Origin: Hevea brasiliensis
Taxonomy: Eukaryota > Streptophyta > Magnoliopsida > Malpighiales > Euphorbiaceae
Direction: 5' to 3'
DNA length: 64,000 bases
Assembly: GCF_030052815.1 (NCBI RefSeq)
Contig: NW_026614721.1
Location: forward strand, 62,001-126,000
The notes under the pieces are model-generated. The model had not been told where the DNA came from. It worked only from the letters and a program-made list of their open reading frames with translations, and did no database searches. Every line of letters begins with the position of its first letter. The first letter of the stretch is position 1. Shown here piece after piece: positions 49,998 to 62,010 of this stretch. A program made the position numbers and the translations under genes.

Positions 49998-52900
49998 TGT
50001 CACACCTTACCCCTCTGTAAGGCATAACATGATCCCGTAGAATACCTAATGAACTACCGAACTTCACCTACCGATAATTCATTAAGTACACTACAAGGGG
50101 TTTTAAAACTATTTTCTTGCATTTTGGAAGTGGTGAGCATTTTGGTAGGAATTAAAATCATTTATTCAAAGCTTATAAACTAGTAAAAATTTTTGTCCAT
50201 TTTTATTTTTCCATAAATTTTATAAAAATTTCGGCAGAGTGCCATCTGTATTTTGAGAAAACAGTTCTTCAAATACCTGAGAAAAATACTTCCAATAATT
50301 TTCCACAACTCCCAACCTCCAATTAATCTCAAATTAACACAGTTCAAATCATTCCACAATTCAACCAAAAATTTATCAACTTAAAATATTTCATAATTTC
50401 ATCCACAGTGCATATAATATGAAATTCACAAATACAAATTTTAATTTACAGAAGGAAATCCAAAAATAATATTATTATAATTTATTATATAACTGCTCAA
50501 CTTTACATTGATACATAAAATATTATAATATTTACATCAAAATTAACTACAAGGGTATAAAATAATACCCGTACAAAAAGATCAGTGTGGTCCTCAATTC
50601 AATAGCAGCTCACTCTGCTGCTTTCTCCTTGCTCTTATCTGCGACAACAAAACAAGCTATCGCTGAGTATAAAAATACTCAGTGGTGCACAATAAAAATT
50701 TTAAATACAATACATAAATTATTCATTAACAAAACACAATTTAAATATTTCTCAATCACATTTCACAAATTATCAAAACTCATAATAACACAATTTAGTC
50801 AAATAATTTAATAAACATAGTATTGCCAAGTCATACACAACTTAAGCCATGACACAAAATTTCCGATCAATGCCGTGTTGTACACTACGACAAAGCATTC
50901 TACAAGCCCACTAATCGAAATCAATGAGGGAGGTGGCTAGCTAGCTAATGAGTTCTCATCCGATCTACAACCTCAATTGGTAAACCAGAGAGGGAGGAAA
51001 AATAATCGATCTCACCCCATAAATGGAGGAGGAATAATAAGGCACTGTCATGCTAAGTGTGAACACAAAATCAATTCAAAATAATTTAATCAAATAATTT
51101 GTGAGAAATCTGATCAATTTCCAAAGTCATATTTGCGATCATAAAATGGCAATACAATACATAATTAATCACAGAAGTCAAATTTTCGAGAATAAAATAT
51201 TTAAACAAGAATTATTGTGCACAGACCTGACGTGAGTCGCCTCTAGGCCTTGACTCAGTCTCTCAGACCGTCCAAGTCTTTTTCAGCTGAAACACACAGT
51301 TTCACAGTGTTTCAGTACCATAACTTAGCATAAATCCAAAAATAAATTTAACTTCACTTTTATCTAGCTCTAATGTGCTAAACTCGATGTTCTTGAAATT
51401 TTTGTGTTTTGAGTTACTATTCACTACACTATTCAAGTCAAATTATTGACTTTCTAAGGCTTAATAGGTATGGAAATTCCAACTTCACCCACATACCACA
51501 TTTTGGTCATTAAATTTATTGGTTTTGATTGTTTATTCAAATTCTAAGTCTTTTAGGCAAAATTGCAAATTTTCAGTTTTGGTGCCTTAGGTTGCACTGT
51601 TCCATTGGTCATTTTACTTTTGGAATTTGGCAAAACTTTCTTCATAGAAAATGTTTCCTATTGTCTTAAGTTTATTATCCTTTTTGAATCACTCCAATTG
51701 GAGTTTTGTAGCTCAAGTTATAGCCATTTGAACCATGGCTGCCGGATTGGACTCAGCCCAGAATTCTGGGCAATTTTTGGTGTTGGCAGTTTTGGGTTAC
51801 CAACTTAAGGTGGCCAAATGACTTGGTAAATGGCATAATTTGTGTTTGTGTTCTTCATGAAAGTTTTAAGTCTATATCTCATCTAACCACTGGTAACATT
51901 TCAGGTCATTTTGACCTGCCTAGCTCAAGTTATGACAAAATAAACAAATATTATTCATTTGGTTAGTTTATACAGGGCAGACTGTGATTTTTCAAGTTTG
52001 GTCAATTTGTTCACTAGGTTTTGGTCACTTTTTGGGCATGCTTCCTAAATGAAAATTGTGTCATTTAGTGTCTATTGTCATTCCCAATTGGTCTCATACC
52101 AATTGGACTTGTAAAATTTCATTTTTGGTCCCTCAAAGGTAACTTGGTCATGTTGCCAGCAACATGACCATACTCAATCCGAATTTGGCCTTAACTCCAA
52201 CCATTCCAACACACTTCATTTGGTCACCATTGACTATTTCTCACTTGAAATTCAGTCCAAGACATCATTTACAAGTTTCTCACATTCTTGGTCTCTAAAT
52301 CCTAATGTCCAAAACCCTAATTCACAATTTCCTTGCATTTAGCTAATTCAAGCCTTTAATCACAACCATTTAACTACTTAAAGTTCATATCACCATCTAA
52401 GTTAATCAAATCATGCAATAACACCCCCATACACATGCTGGCTGAAAATCATTCATGGTCCCTCAACAAAATTTTCTTTTCATTTCTTTAGTTTCTAAGC
52501 TCATTTAAATAACTAAACATGCATTTGAAGTAGAAAATTAAAAGTTAGCATACTAACCTTTCTTAGAACTTCAATTCCTTCAAACCTCTATCTTTTGTAT
52601 TTCTTTCCACTTTCAATCTTCTTCTCAAGTGACTAAAACAAGCTCTAATAAGGTTTTTATGGAAGTTATTAAGGTTTAATGAAGAAGTTTAAGCTTGAGT
52701 GCAAGCTTTAATGGAAGATCAACAATGGAGAAGTGAGGGTCAGTGAGGCGGCAACATGGGTAAAAGAAGAAGACAATGAATTTTTTTTTTCCTTTTCCTT
52801 TCTTTTATTTATTTTGTCTTATGGAAGACCCCAAAAATCGATTTAATTTAATTTATTAATTATAGGATTTATGACATCATGCATGATGTCATGCATGATG

Positions 52901-53456
52901 TCATTTTCCTACACCTTTTTCATTTTCTTTCTTTTTTTTTATTTTTCTATTAGTTCTTTAATTTAATTCTCAATTCTGAAATTTTCTTTTCTCTGATTTT
53001 ATTTGACAGTTAGGTCAGGAGTCAGCTCTCGGGGTCAATTAACCAAATTGCCCCTCACCAATTCAACCCGGTTTGCAAATAATTCAATATTTCTTCTGGC
53101 TCCCTGATCTAATTATTTGACTGACTTAACAGTTCATTTTCGTGATTTTCTCTTTTCCACTGTGTTTATAGTGGTCCTAAGGACCGCGGCGTCACATTTT
53201 ACGGTTCGAAATTTGTGTTTAAATCGACTTCACAGTCAATCCTGAGAAGGTCACCCATCGCTGTGACTCTCGGCTCGTTTAACTTCTTATGTTTTGTTCT
53301 TCTTATTTATGCTTAACTAATTGGTAATTACTAATTATTTGTATTTACAGCTTCTCTAGTTGTCTTAAGTGTGGTTCTAATCCCCTTAATTGTCTGGACC
53401 GACTCTGGTCACCAGAACAGTGCAATATACCAGGCTATGCAAATAGGGGTGTTACA
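49998..53456 (-). repeat. 3' LTR of Gypsy-2 (3459 bp)
   Basis: On the minus strand it starts tgtaacacccctatttgcat (ending at 53456) and ends aaggtgtgaca (49998). Its ends match the Gypsy-1 LTR. The block at about 51420-53345 has no counterpart in Gypsy-1 but resembles the middle of LTRs B, C and D. Confidence 0.93.
52871..52904 (-). promoter_or_regulatory. bZIP-like palindrome cluster in the Gypsy-2 LTR
   Basis: A perfect 22-base palindrome (half-site atgacatcatg) at 52871-52892 is followed by one more gcatgatgtcat. The cores TGACATCA and TGATGTCA are one transition away from TGACGTCA, the C-box/CRE-type site of plant bZIP factors. The same array, with one base changed, is at 61197-61230 in the 5' LTR. 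A role as promoter element is inferred. Confidence 0.45.
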
Positions 53457-53477
53457 ATTCTCCCCCCCCCCCCCCTA
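53457..53477 (-). other. Polypurine tract of Gypsy-2 with a run of 14 G
   Basis: On the minus strand, 14 G (53475-53462) followed by agaat lie directly before the LTR, the same run length as in Gypsy-1. Confidence 0.9.
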
Positions 53478-53510
53478 AAAATAAATTTTGTCTCAAAATT
53501 TTACCTGGTA

Positions 53511-56500
53511 TCAATCTCTGAACAGCTGTAGGTGTTGTCTCCTTATGTCCTCCTCTCGTTCCCAAGTAGCCTCCTGGCCCGAATGATGGTTCCACAACAC
53601 TTTTACCAATGGTATCTGCTTGTTCCGTAGCTGCTTCACCTCATAAGTCAGAATCTCTATGGGTTCTTCCTCATATGTGAGGTCTGGATTCACTTCAATT
53701 TCTTTCACTAGTAATACATGAGATGGGTCTGATCGATACCTCCTCAACATAGACACATGGAAGACATTATGTATCTTCTCCAACTCTGGATGTAGTGCCA
53801 ACCGATATGCCAAAGGACCCACTCTTTCCAGAACCTTATAAGGCCCAATAAAGCGAGGACTCAGTTTTTCCTTTCTACCGAATCTCATAATTCTCTTCCA
53901 AGGAGAAACCTTGAGAAAAACTTTCTCACCTACTGCATACTCAATATCCCTTCTCTTCAGATCAATGTAGGACTTCTGACGGTCTGATGCAGTCTTAAGT
54001 CGATCTCTGATCACTCTAATTTTCTCTTCAGTTTGCTGAACAATTTCGGGTCCAATCATCTTTCTTTCACCCACGTCATCCCAACACAACGGGGTTCTAC
54101 ATTTTCTGCCATACAAAGCTTCATATGGAGGCATCCCAATGCTTGATTGGTAGCTATTGTTGTAAGCAAACTCAATCAAAGACAAGTGTGTATCCCAACT
54201 GCCCTCAAATTTAATCACACAAGCCCGTAGCATATCCTTCAAGATCTGAATTACCCTCTCAGACTGGCCATCTGTGTGTGGGTGGAATGCAGTACTGAAG
54301 TTCAATCTAGCTCCTAGGGCTCTCTGAAGACTACCTCAGAATCTAGAAGTGAACCTAGGATCTCTGTCTGATACAATGGATACTGGCACTCCATGAAGCC
54401 TCACAATCTTATCAATGTACAACCTAGCCAATTTGTCTAAACTGTAGTTCATTCGGACTGGCAGAAAATGAGCAGACTTAGTCAGTCTATCGACAATGAC
54501 CCATACTGCAACATGACTCTTCTGTGTCTTTGGAAGTCCCATCACAAAATCCATTGTTATTCTCTCCCATTTCCATTCTGGCACTGGTAGTGGATGTAAC
54601 AACCCAGTGGGTACTTGATGCTCTGCTTTTACTTGCTGACAAGTTAGGCATTTGGAAACAAACTCTGCCACATCTCTCTTCATACCCATCCACCAGTAAT
54701 GCTCCTTTAGCCCTCTATACATTTTTGTGCCACCAGGGTGCATGGCAAAAGGAGACTCATGTACTTCTTTCAAAATGATCTACCTCAAATCAACATCATT
54801 AGGAACACATATTCTACCCTGGTGTAGCAATAGACCATCATCTCTTATTGAGAATTCTGGTTTCTTGCCTTGCTGGGCTTCTTCCAATAGTCTCTGATAC
54901 TTCTGATCATTCTGAGCAGCCATTCTAATCTGTTCAATCAATAATGGCTGTACATGCCATGCCACTGCTGTCTGCCCCTCATCATTAATCTCTAAACTGG
55001 CATGTAATGATCTCAACTCATATACCATAGACAAAGAAGTAACCCGTAGACTTGCCATAGTTTTGTGACTTAAGACGTCAGCCACAGCATTAGCTTTCCC
55101 TGGCTGATAGTCTATCAGACAATCATAGTCTTTTATCAACTCTAACCATCTCCTCTGTCTCAAGTTCAACTCCTTCTGAGTACCCAAATACTTCAAACTC
55201 TTATGATCTATGTAGATGTAGCAGTTCTCCCCATACAAATAATGTCTCCAGATCTTAAAAGCAAACACAATAGCTACAAGCTCCAAGTTATGTGTCAGAT
55301 AATTCCTCTCATGCAGTTTTAGCTGGCGTGATGCATAGGCAATGACATTTCGATCTTGCATCAATACACAGCCTAACCCATTGTGAGAAGCATCACTATA
55401 AACTGTATATTCTTTACCCGGTGTAGGTAAAGTCAGGACTGGAGCCTCAGTCAAACATCTCTTCAATTCATCAAAACTCTGTTGGCATTTATCTGTCCAC
55501 TGAAATTTCACATCTTTCCTAAGCAGCTTGGTTAATGGAGATGCCAACATGGAGAATCCCTTCACAAATCTACGGTAGTATCCAGCTAAACCCAGAAAAC
55601 TGCGAATCTCTATGACATTTTTGGGTGGCCTCCAATTAAGGACAGCTTCTATCTTGCTAGGATCTACCTTAATACCCTCTGCTGATACTATGTGCCCCAA
55701 AAAGGATATCTCCTTCAGCCAAAATTCACATTTCGACAATTTGGCGTATAGCTGTTTCTCCCTCAAAGTCTGCAGCATAATCCGCAGATGTCTATCATGC
55801 TCTTCTGCACTCCTCGAATAGACCAATATATCATCTATGAATACCACAACAAACTGATTGAGGTATGGTTTGAAGATAGTGTTCATCAGATCCATAAAAG
55901 CAATAGGAGCATTAGTTAACCCGAATGGCATAACCAAGAACTCATAATGGCCATAGCGGGTTCTAAAGGCAGTTTTAGAAATACTCTGCTCTTGCACTTT
56001 TAGCTGATAATAACCTGATCTCAGGTCAATTTTGTAGAACATAGCTGCACCCCTCAACTGATCAAACAAGTCATCAATGCGGGGCAATGGGTATCTATTC
56101 TTTATTGTCACCTTATTCAACTGCTGATAGTCAATACATAACCGGAGAGTGCCATCCTTCTTCTTTACAAACAATACTGGTGCTCCCCAAGGTGACACAC
56201 TAGGGTGGATGAAGCCCTTGTCAAGCAACTCTTGCAACTGTACTTTCGATTCTTTTAATTCTGTAGGTGCCATTCTATATGGTGTTATAGAGATTGGGTC
56301 CACATCAGGCATAACATCAATTTTAAACTGCACTTCTCTTTCTGGAGGTAATCCTGGTAATTCATCAGGAAATATATCTGGAAAGTCACATACAGTAGGA
56401 ATGTCCCTCAATGCTGGACTATCCACTTGGGTGTCTATCATATGTGCCAAGTATGCCTCACACCTTTTCCTAATCATTTGTCTAGCCAGTGCAGCTGAAA

Positions 56501-56934
56501 TGATGTTTGAAGGCAATAACTGCCTCTCCCCATGTATTACTACATCACCATACTGAGGAAGACCAAAAGTGACTGTCTTCAATCTACAGTCAATCATCGC
56601 ATGATGCCTGGCTAACTAATCCATGCCCAAGATAATGTCATAATCTCTGAAGGGCATCTCAATCAAATCAGATAGAAAAGTGTCCTTGGATCACCAAAGA
56701 ACAGTCCCTATATAGTCTATTTACCCTGACCTCCTGGCCTAATGGACTAGTTACTAGCACATCATAGTCCATTGGTACACACTGAATAGCAGTAGAACAC
56801 ATCACACTTGCACTAACATATGAATGTGTGGAACCAGGATCAAATAACGAATGAACATCTTGGTCAAGGATGGAGAAAATACCAGCTACTACGTCTGATG
56901 TTTCAGCCTCCTCCCTCTGACACATGGTATACAC
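53511..56934 (-). pseudogene. Gypsy-2 pol: protease, RT, RNase H, integrase, chromodomain
   Basis: The protease (SLFDPGSTHSY) lies at 56934-56668, then a frameshift near 56640. From 56597 to 53511 one frame holds RT (PPEREVQF, active site FIDDILVYS), RNase H ([11 protein letters not shown]), the integrase finger ([14 protein letters not shown]), the integrase core ([30 protein letters not shown]) and the chromodomain tail (VKVLWNHHSGQEATWE), ending QLFRD. Only two stops interrupt it: TAG at 54782-54780 (Gln expected) and TGA at 54335-54333 (Trp expected). It is the best-preserved coding region in the window and a useful template for reading Gypsy-1, C and D. Confidence 0.94.
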
Positions 56935-58136
56935 TCATCAGTGCGCCATCGATCTTGGTGGTTAAAGGCTTTGACTTCCAATAGTGTTACTAGGACCCCT
57001 ACCTCTGCCTCTACCTCTAGCAGCTGACTGTGATCCTCTAGGTGCAAAGACTTGGGCTGATCCTTCAGATGTAGCAAAAGGTCCAGATCAGCGCGGACTA
57101 GTACAATCCTTAGCGAAATGCCCGCTCCCTCCACAGTAAAAACATGCATCGGTGGCCTTGAAACAAGCCCCACCATGTGTTCTATCACAAGTTTCACACT
57201 GCCGTACTGATAGAGCTCCTCGGGGTGCTTGCTGGGTCTACTGACCAGACCAGGGTGGTCTTTGGCCAGAGAATCTGCCTTTGCCAGATCTGCGAGAGCT
57301 AGATCCTCCAGACTGTTTCCTCTTCCCTAAACCACTCTCAGGTGCTTGTCCAGTAGTCTTTTCGGTTTTCACTTTCTCTTGTGTACCCTTCTTCACTGCC
57401 CCTTCTGATTCTATCCTTTCCAGTTCCAGGGCTTGTGAAATCAACTCAGAAAAATTATGATGTCTGAATCCCACAACTTGCATCCTCAGATTCGGCCTTA
57501 ATCCAGACTCAAACCTCTTACATCTGTCTCTGGGGGTGGAAACTAAACTTCCAGCATAGTGGCTCAGTCGAGAGAAGTCTCTCTCATATTCAGCTATGGC
57601 TCTATCCCCTTGTTTCAAACTTAGGAATTCTTGTAACTTCATATCCACATATGCATCGGGGACCTACTTTTGTCGAAACTCCCTCAAAAAGTCTAACCAA
57701 GTAAGGATTGGAGGTTCTACTAGGCTGTGGGGGATGGTCTTCCACCATTCACATGCATCCCTTGGAGAAGAGATACTGAATATTCAAATTTTAATTCTTT
57801 CGTACACTACAGCTTTCTAAAAACCCGTTCCATTCTCTCCAACCACTGTTCTGCCTCCAGTGGATCCACAGTGCCCTTAAACTCGGTGGCCCCAAATTTC
57901 ATCAATTTTTCATATTGCCGAGCTGAGGGCTGTGGTTGTGCTACAGGTGCTTGCATATGAGCTTGGGGTGGCACATTTCCCGCCATTTGCTGGAAAAACG
58001 CAACTATCTCTGTGTGCAAACCGAAAGCTGCGGTCGAGTAAGAGCCGGAGTGGTGACCCACTCACGTTCGAGGTCGGGCTTCCCCTTGAACCTCAGCCTC
58101 AACAGATTGTTCTACAGAAGGATCTCCTTCTTCCAT
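56935..58136 (-). pseudogene. Gypsy-2 gag
   Basis: It starts MEEGDPSVEQSVEAEVQ at 58136 on the minus strand. A TGA at 58064-58062 and a TAG at 57809-57807 interrupt the first frame. A frameshift between 57807 and 57648 follows. The core (AEQWLERMERVFRKL, IAEYERDFSRLSHYA, CKRFESGLRPNLRM) is full length. The zinc knuckle CFYCGGSGHFAKDC is intact, unlike that of Gypsy-1. The tail is rich in Gly, Arg and Ser. Confidence 0.9.
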
Positions 58137-58305
58137 TCCGTTTTCCCAAAATTTCTACTTCCTGAGATCAAACACAAGGAGATTGACCTCCGTTAGTGCA
58201 TATTCATGATGTAAATATGTTATATGTATCAATTAAAGACACTTGAGCAGTTGTACTTGTCAAAGAAATATTCACATGCATAGTCAAAATTTATTGCAAA
58301 ATCAT

Positions 58306-58317
58306 GCTCTGATACCA
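58306..58317 (-). other. Primer binding site of Gypsy-2
   Basis: On the minus strand tggtatcagagc, complementary to the end of initiator Met-tRNA, lies eight bases from the LTR end. Confidence 0.92.
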
Positions 58318-58325
58318 CTAAAACA

Positions 58326-61300
58326 TGTCACACCTTACCCCTCTGTAAGGCATAATATGATCCCGTAGAATACCTAATGAACTATCGAACTTCACCTACC
58401 GATAATTCATTAAGTACACTACAAGGGATTTTAAAACTATTTTCTTGCATTTTGGAAGTGGTGAGCATTTTGGTAGGAATTAAAATCATTTATTCAAAGC
58501 TTATAAACTAGTAAAAATTTTTGTCCATTTTTATTTTTTCGCAAATTTTATAAAAATTTCGGCAGAGTGCCGTCTGTATTTTGAGAAAATAGTTCTTCAA
58601 ATACCTGAGAAAAACACTTCCAATAATTTTTCACAACTTCTAACCTCCAATTAATCTCAAATCAACACAGTTCAAATCATTCCACAATTCAACCAAAAAT
58701 TTATCAACTTAAAATATTTCATAATTCCATCCACAGTGCATATAATATGAAATTCACAAATACAAATCTTAATTTACAGAAGGAAATCTAAAAATAATAT
58801 TATTATAATTTATTATACAACTGCTCAACTTTACATTGATACATAAAACATTACAATATTTACATCAAAATTAACTACAAGGGTATAAAATAATACCCGT
58901 ACAAAAAGATCAGTGTGGTCCTCAATTCAATAGCAGCTCACTCTGCTACTTTCTCCTTGCTCTTATCTGCGACAGCAAAATAAGCTATCGCTGAGTATAA
59001 AAATACCCAGTGGTGCACAATAAAATTTTAAATATAATACATAAATCATTCATTAACAAAACACAATTTAAATATTTCTCAATCACATTTCACAAATTAT
59101 CAAAACTCATAATAACACAATTTAGTCAAATAATTTAATAAATATAGTGTTGCCAAGTCATACAGCACTTAAGCCATGACACAAAATTTCCAATCAATGC
59201 CGTGTTATACACCACGATAAAGCAATCTACAACCCCACTAATCGAAATCAATGAGGGAGGTGGCTAGCTAGCTAATGAGTACTCATCCGATCTACAACCT
59301 CAACTGGTAAACCAGAGAGGGAGGAAAAATAATCGATCTCACCCCATAAATGGAGGAAGAATAATAGGGCACTGTCATGCTAAGTGTGAACACAAAATCA
59401 ATTCAAAACAATTTAATCAAATAATTTGTGAGAAATCTGATCAATTTCCAAAGTCATATTTGCGATCATAAAATGGCAACACAATACATAATTAATCACA
59501 GAAGTCAAATTTTCGAGAATAAAATATTTAAACAAGAATTATTGTGCACAGACCTGACGTGAGTCGCCTCTAGGCCTTGACTTAGTCTCTCAGACCTTTC
59601 AGGTCTTTTTCAATTGAAACACACAGTTTCACAGTGTTTCAGTACCATAACTTAGCATAAATCCAAAAATAAATTTAACTTCACTTTTACCTAGCTCTAA
59701 TGTGCTAAACTCGTCGTTCTTGAAATTTTTGTGTTTCGGGTTACTATTCACTACACTATTCAAGTCAAATTATTGACTTTCTAAGGCTTAATAGGTATGA
59801 AAATTCCAAATTTACCCACATACCACATTTTGGTCATTAAATTTTTTGGTTTTGATTGTTTATTCAAATTCTAAGTCTTTTAGGCAAAATTACAAATTTT
59901 CAGTTTTGGTGCCTTAGGTTGCACTATTCCATTGGTCATTTTACTGTTGGAATTTGGCAAAACTTTCTTCATAGAAAATGTTCCCTATTGTCTTACATTT
60001 ATTCTCCTTTTTTAATCACTCTAATTGGAGTTTTTTAGCTCAAGTTATAGCTATTTGAACCATGGTTGCCGGATTGGACTCAACCCAGAATTCTGGGTAA
60101 TTTTTGGTGCTGACGGTTTTGGATCACCAACTTGGGGTGTCCAAATGACTTGGTAAATGGCATAATTTGTGTTTGTGTTCTTCATGCAAGTTTTAGGTCT
60201 ATATCTTATCTAATCATTGTTAAAATTTCAGGTCAGTTTGACCTGCCTAGCTCAAGTTATGACCAAATGAACAAACACTGTTCATTTGGTCAGTTTATAC
60301 AGGGCAGACTGTGATTTTTCAAGTTTGGTCAATTTGTTCACTAGATTTTGGTCACTTTTTGGGCATGCTTCCTAAATGAAAATTGTGTCATTTAGTGTCT
60401 ATTTTCATTCCCAATTGGTCTCATACCAATTGGACTTGTAAAATTTCATTTTTGGTCCCTAAAAGATAACTTGGTCATGCTACCAGCAGCATGACCATAC
60501 TCAATCCGAATTTGGCCTTAACTCCAACCATTCCAACACACTTCATTTGGTCACCATTGACCATTTCTCAATTGAAATTAGGTTCAAGACATCATTTACA
60601 AGTTTCTCACATTCTTGGTCTCTAAACCCTAATGTCCAAAACCCTAATTCACAATTTCCTTGCATTTAGCTTATTCAAGCCTTTAATCACAACCATTTAA
60701 CTACTTAAAGTTCATATCACTATCTAAGTTAATCAAATCATGCAATAACACCCCCATACACATGCTGGCGAAAAATCATTCATGGTCCCTCAATAAATTT
60801 TTCTTTTCATTTCTTTAGTTTCTAAGCTCATTTAAATAACTAAACATGCATTTGAAGTGGAAAATTAAAAGTTAGCATACTAACCTTTCTTAGAACTTCA
60901 ATTCCTTCAAACCTCTATCTTTTGTAGTTCTTTCCACTTTCAATCTTCTTCTCAAGTGACTAAAACAAGCTCTAATAACGTTTTTATGGAAGTTATTAAG
61001 GTTTAATGAAGAAGTTTAAGCTTGAATGCAAGCTTTAATGGAAGATCAACAATGCAGAAGTGAGGGTGAGTGAGGCGGCAACATGGATAAAAGAAGAAGA
61101 CAATGAATTTTTTTTCCTTTTCCTTTCTTTTATTTATTTTGTCTTATGGAAAACCCCAAAAATCCATTTAATTTAATTTATTAATTATAGGATTTATGGC
61201 ATCATGCATGATGTCATGCATGATGTCATCTTCCTACACCTTTTTCATTTTCTTTCTTTTTTTTATTTTTCTATTAGTTCTTTAATTTAATTCTCGATTC

Positions 61301-61424
61301 CGAAATTTTCTTTTCTCCGATTTTATTTGACAGTTAGGTCAGGAGTCAGCTCTCGGGATCAATTGACCAAATTGCCCCTCACCGGTTTAACCCGGTATGC
61401 AAGTAATTCAATATCTCTTCTGGC
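58326..61424 (-). repeat. 5' LTR of Gypsy-2, truncated (3099 bp)
   Basis: Collinear with 49998-53100 and very similar to it. It stops at cttctggc (61424), so the 356 bp that include the LTR start are missing. The adjoining sequence is a forward LTR tail, which points to a deletion through the end of this LTR. Confidence 0.9.
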
Positions 61425-61558
61425 AAATTTTTATTTCATGAAAATTGTTTTAAAATCTCTTGTAGTATATCTAATGGGTTATCAGTAGGCGAAGTACGTT
61501 AATTCATTAGGTGTACTACGGGATCATGTTACATCTTACGGGGAAGTAGGGTGTGACA
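61425..61558 (+). repeat. 3' tail of a forward LTR (probably LTR-D)
   Basis: The segment shows the family end: ttaaaatctcttgtagtata, the tagtctacggga-like region and finally gggtgtgaca, eight bases before a primer site. It probably completes the LTR that starts at 49366, with most of its middle lost. Confidence 0.7.
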
Positions 61559-61565
61559 TGTTTTG

Positions 61566-61577
61566 TGGTATCAGAGC
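61566..61577 (+). other. Primer binding site of element D
   Basis: tggtatcagagc follows the LTR tail at the same spacing as in Gypsy-2, C and D relatives. It shows that an element interior begins here and runs rightward. Confidence 0.9.
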
Positions 61578-61745
61578 AATGGTTTTAAAGTAAATTTCGA
61601 ACTGTGAATTTGAAATCTTTTTGTCGGTAACTACAACTACTCAAATGTTTGATATATATAGTACATTTACATCATAAATATGAACTAATGGAGAGAAATC
61701 TCCTTGTGTTAGTTGTATAAGAAATAGAAAATCCCGTGAAAAGAT

Positions 61746-62010
61746 ATGGAAGAGAAGAATAAGATAATAGAATAGTCTGTGACGGCGAAAGTACAAGGTG
61801 AGGCCCCAGCCCCTCAGAGAGTTGGAAGTCCAAAATTATCAGCCCCACCTGTATAAATTACTACACAAATGGCCACTTTCTTTCAACAAATGATTGAAAA
61901 TATGTTAGCCCAAGCCCAGGTACAAACCCAATCCCACAAGGGCAACGTGAAATAGAGAAGAGGGAGAAACCTATGAGTCAGAGCTCAAAAGTCATCTAGG
62001 AAATAAAAAC
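61746..62010 (+). pseudogene. Element D gag remnant with the gag core deleted
   Basis: A MEEK start at 61746 corresponds to MEEGD of the relatives. The FFQQM-like stretch and the Gln-rich AQAQVQTQ part (about 61900) follow. It then passes directly into the basic tail (caacgtgaaatag, 61943), at the same place where element C lost its gag core. Stops are present. Confidence 0.65.

Larger units (their letters stand above)
49998..61424 (-). mobile_element. Ty3/Gypsy chromovirus-type element in reverse (Gypsy-2), 5' LTR truncated
   Basis: Read on the minus strand: truncated 5' LTR (61424-58326), primer site, gag, pol, purine tract and full 3' LTR (53456-49998). The proteins closely resemble those of Gypsy-1, but the LTRs are more than twice as long. 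The outer 356 bp of the 5' LTR are missing, so the target duplication cannot be checked; the sequence next to the 3' LTR is tttaa. Better preserved than Gypsy-1: pol has only two stops. Confidence 0.92.

Noticed and set aside
57596..58196. Several plus-strand open frames over Gypsy-2 gag
   Set aside because: They are antisense shadows of gag on the minus strand.
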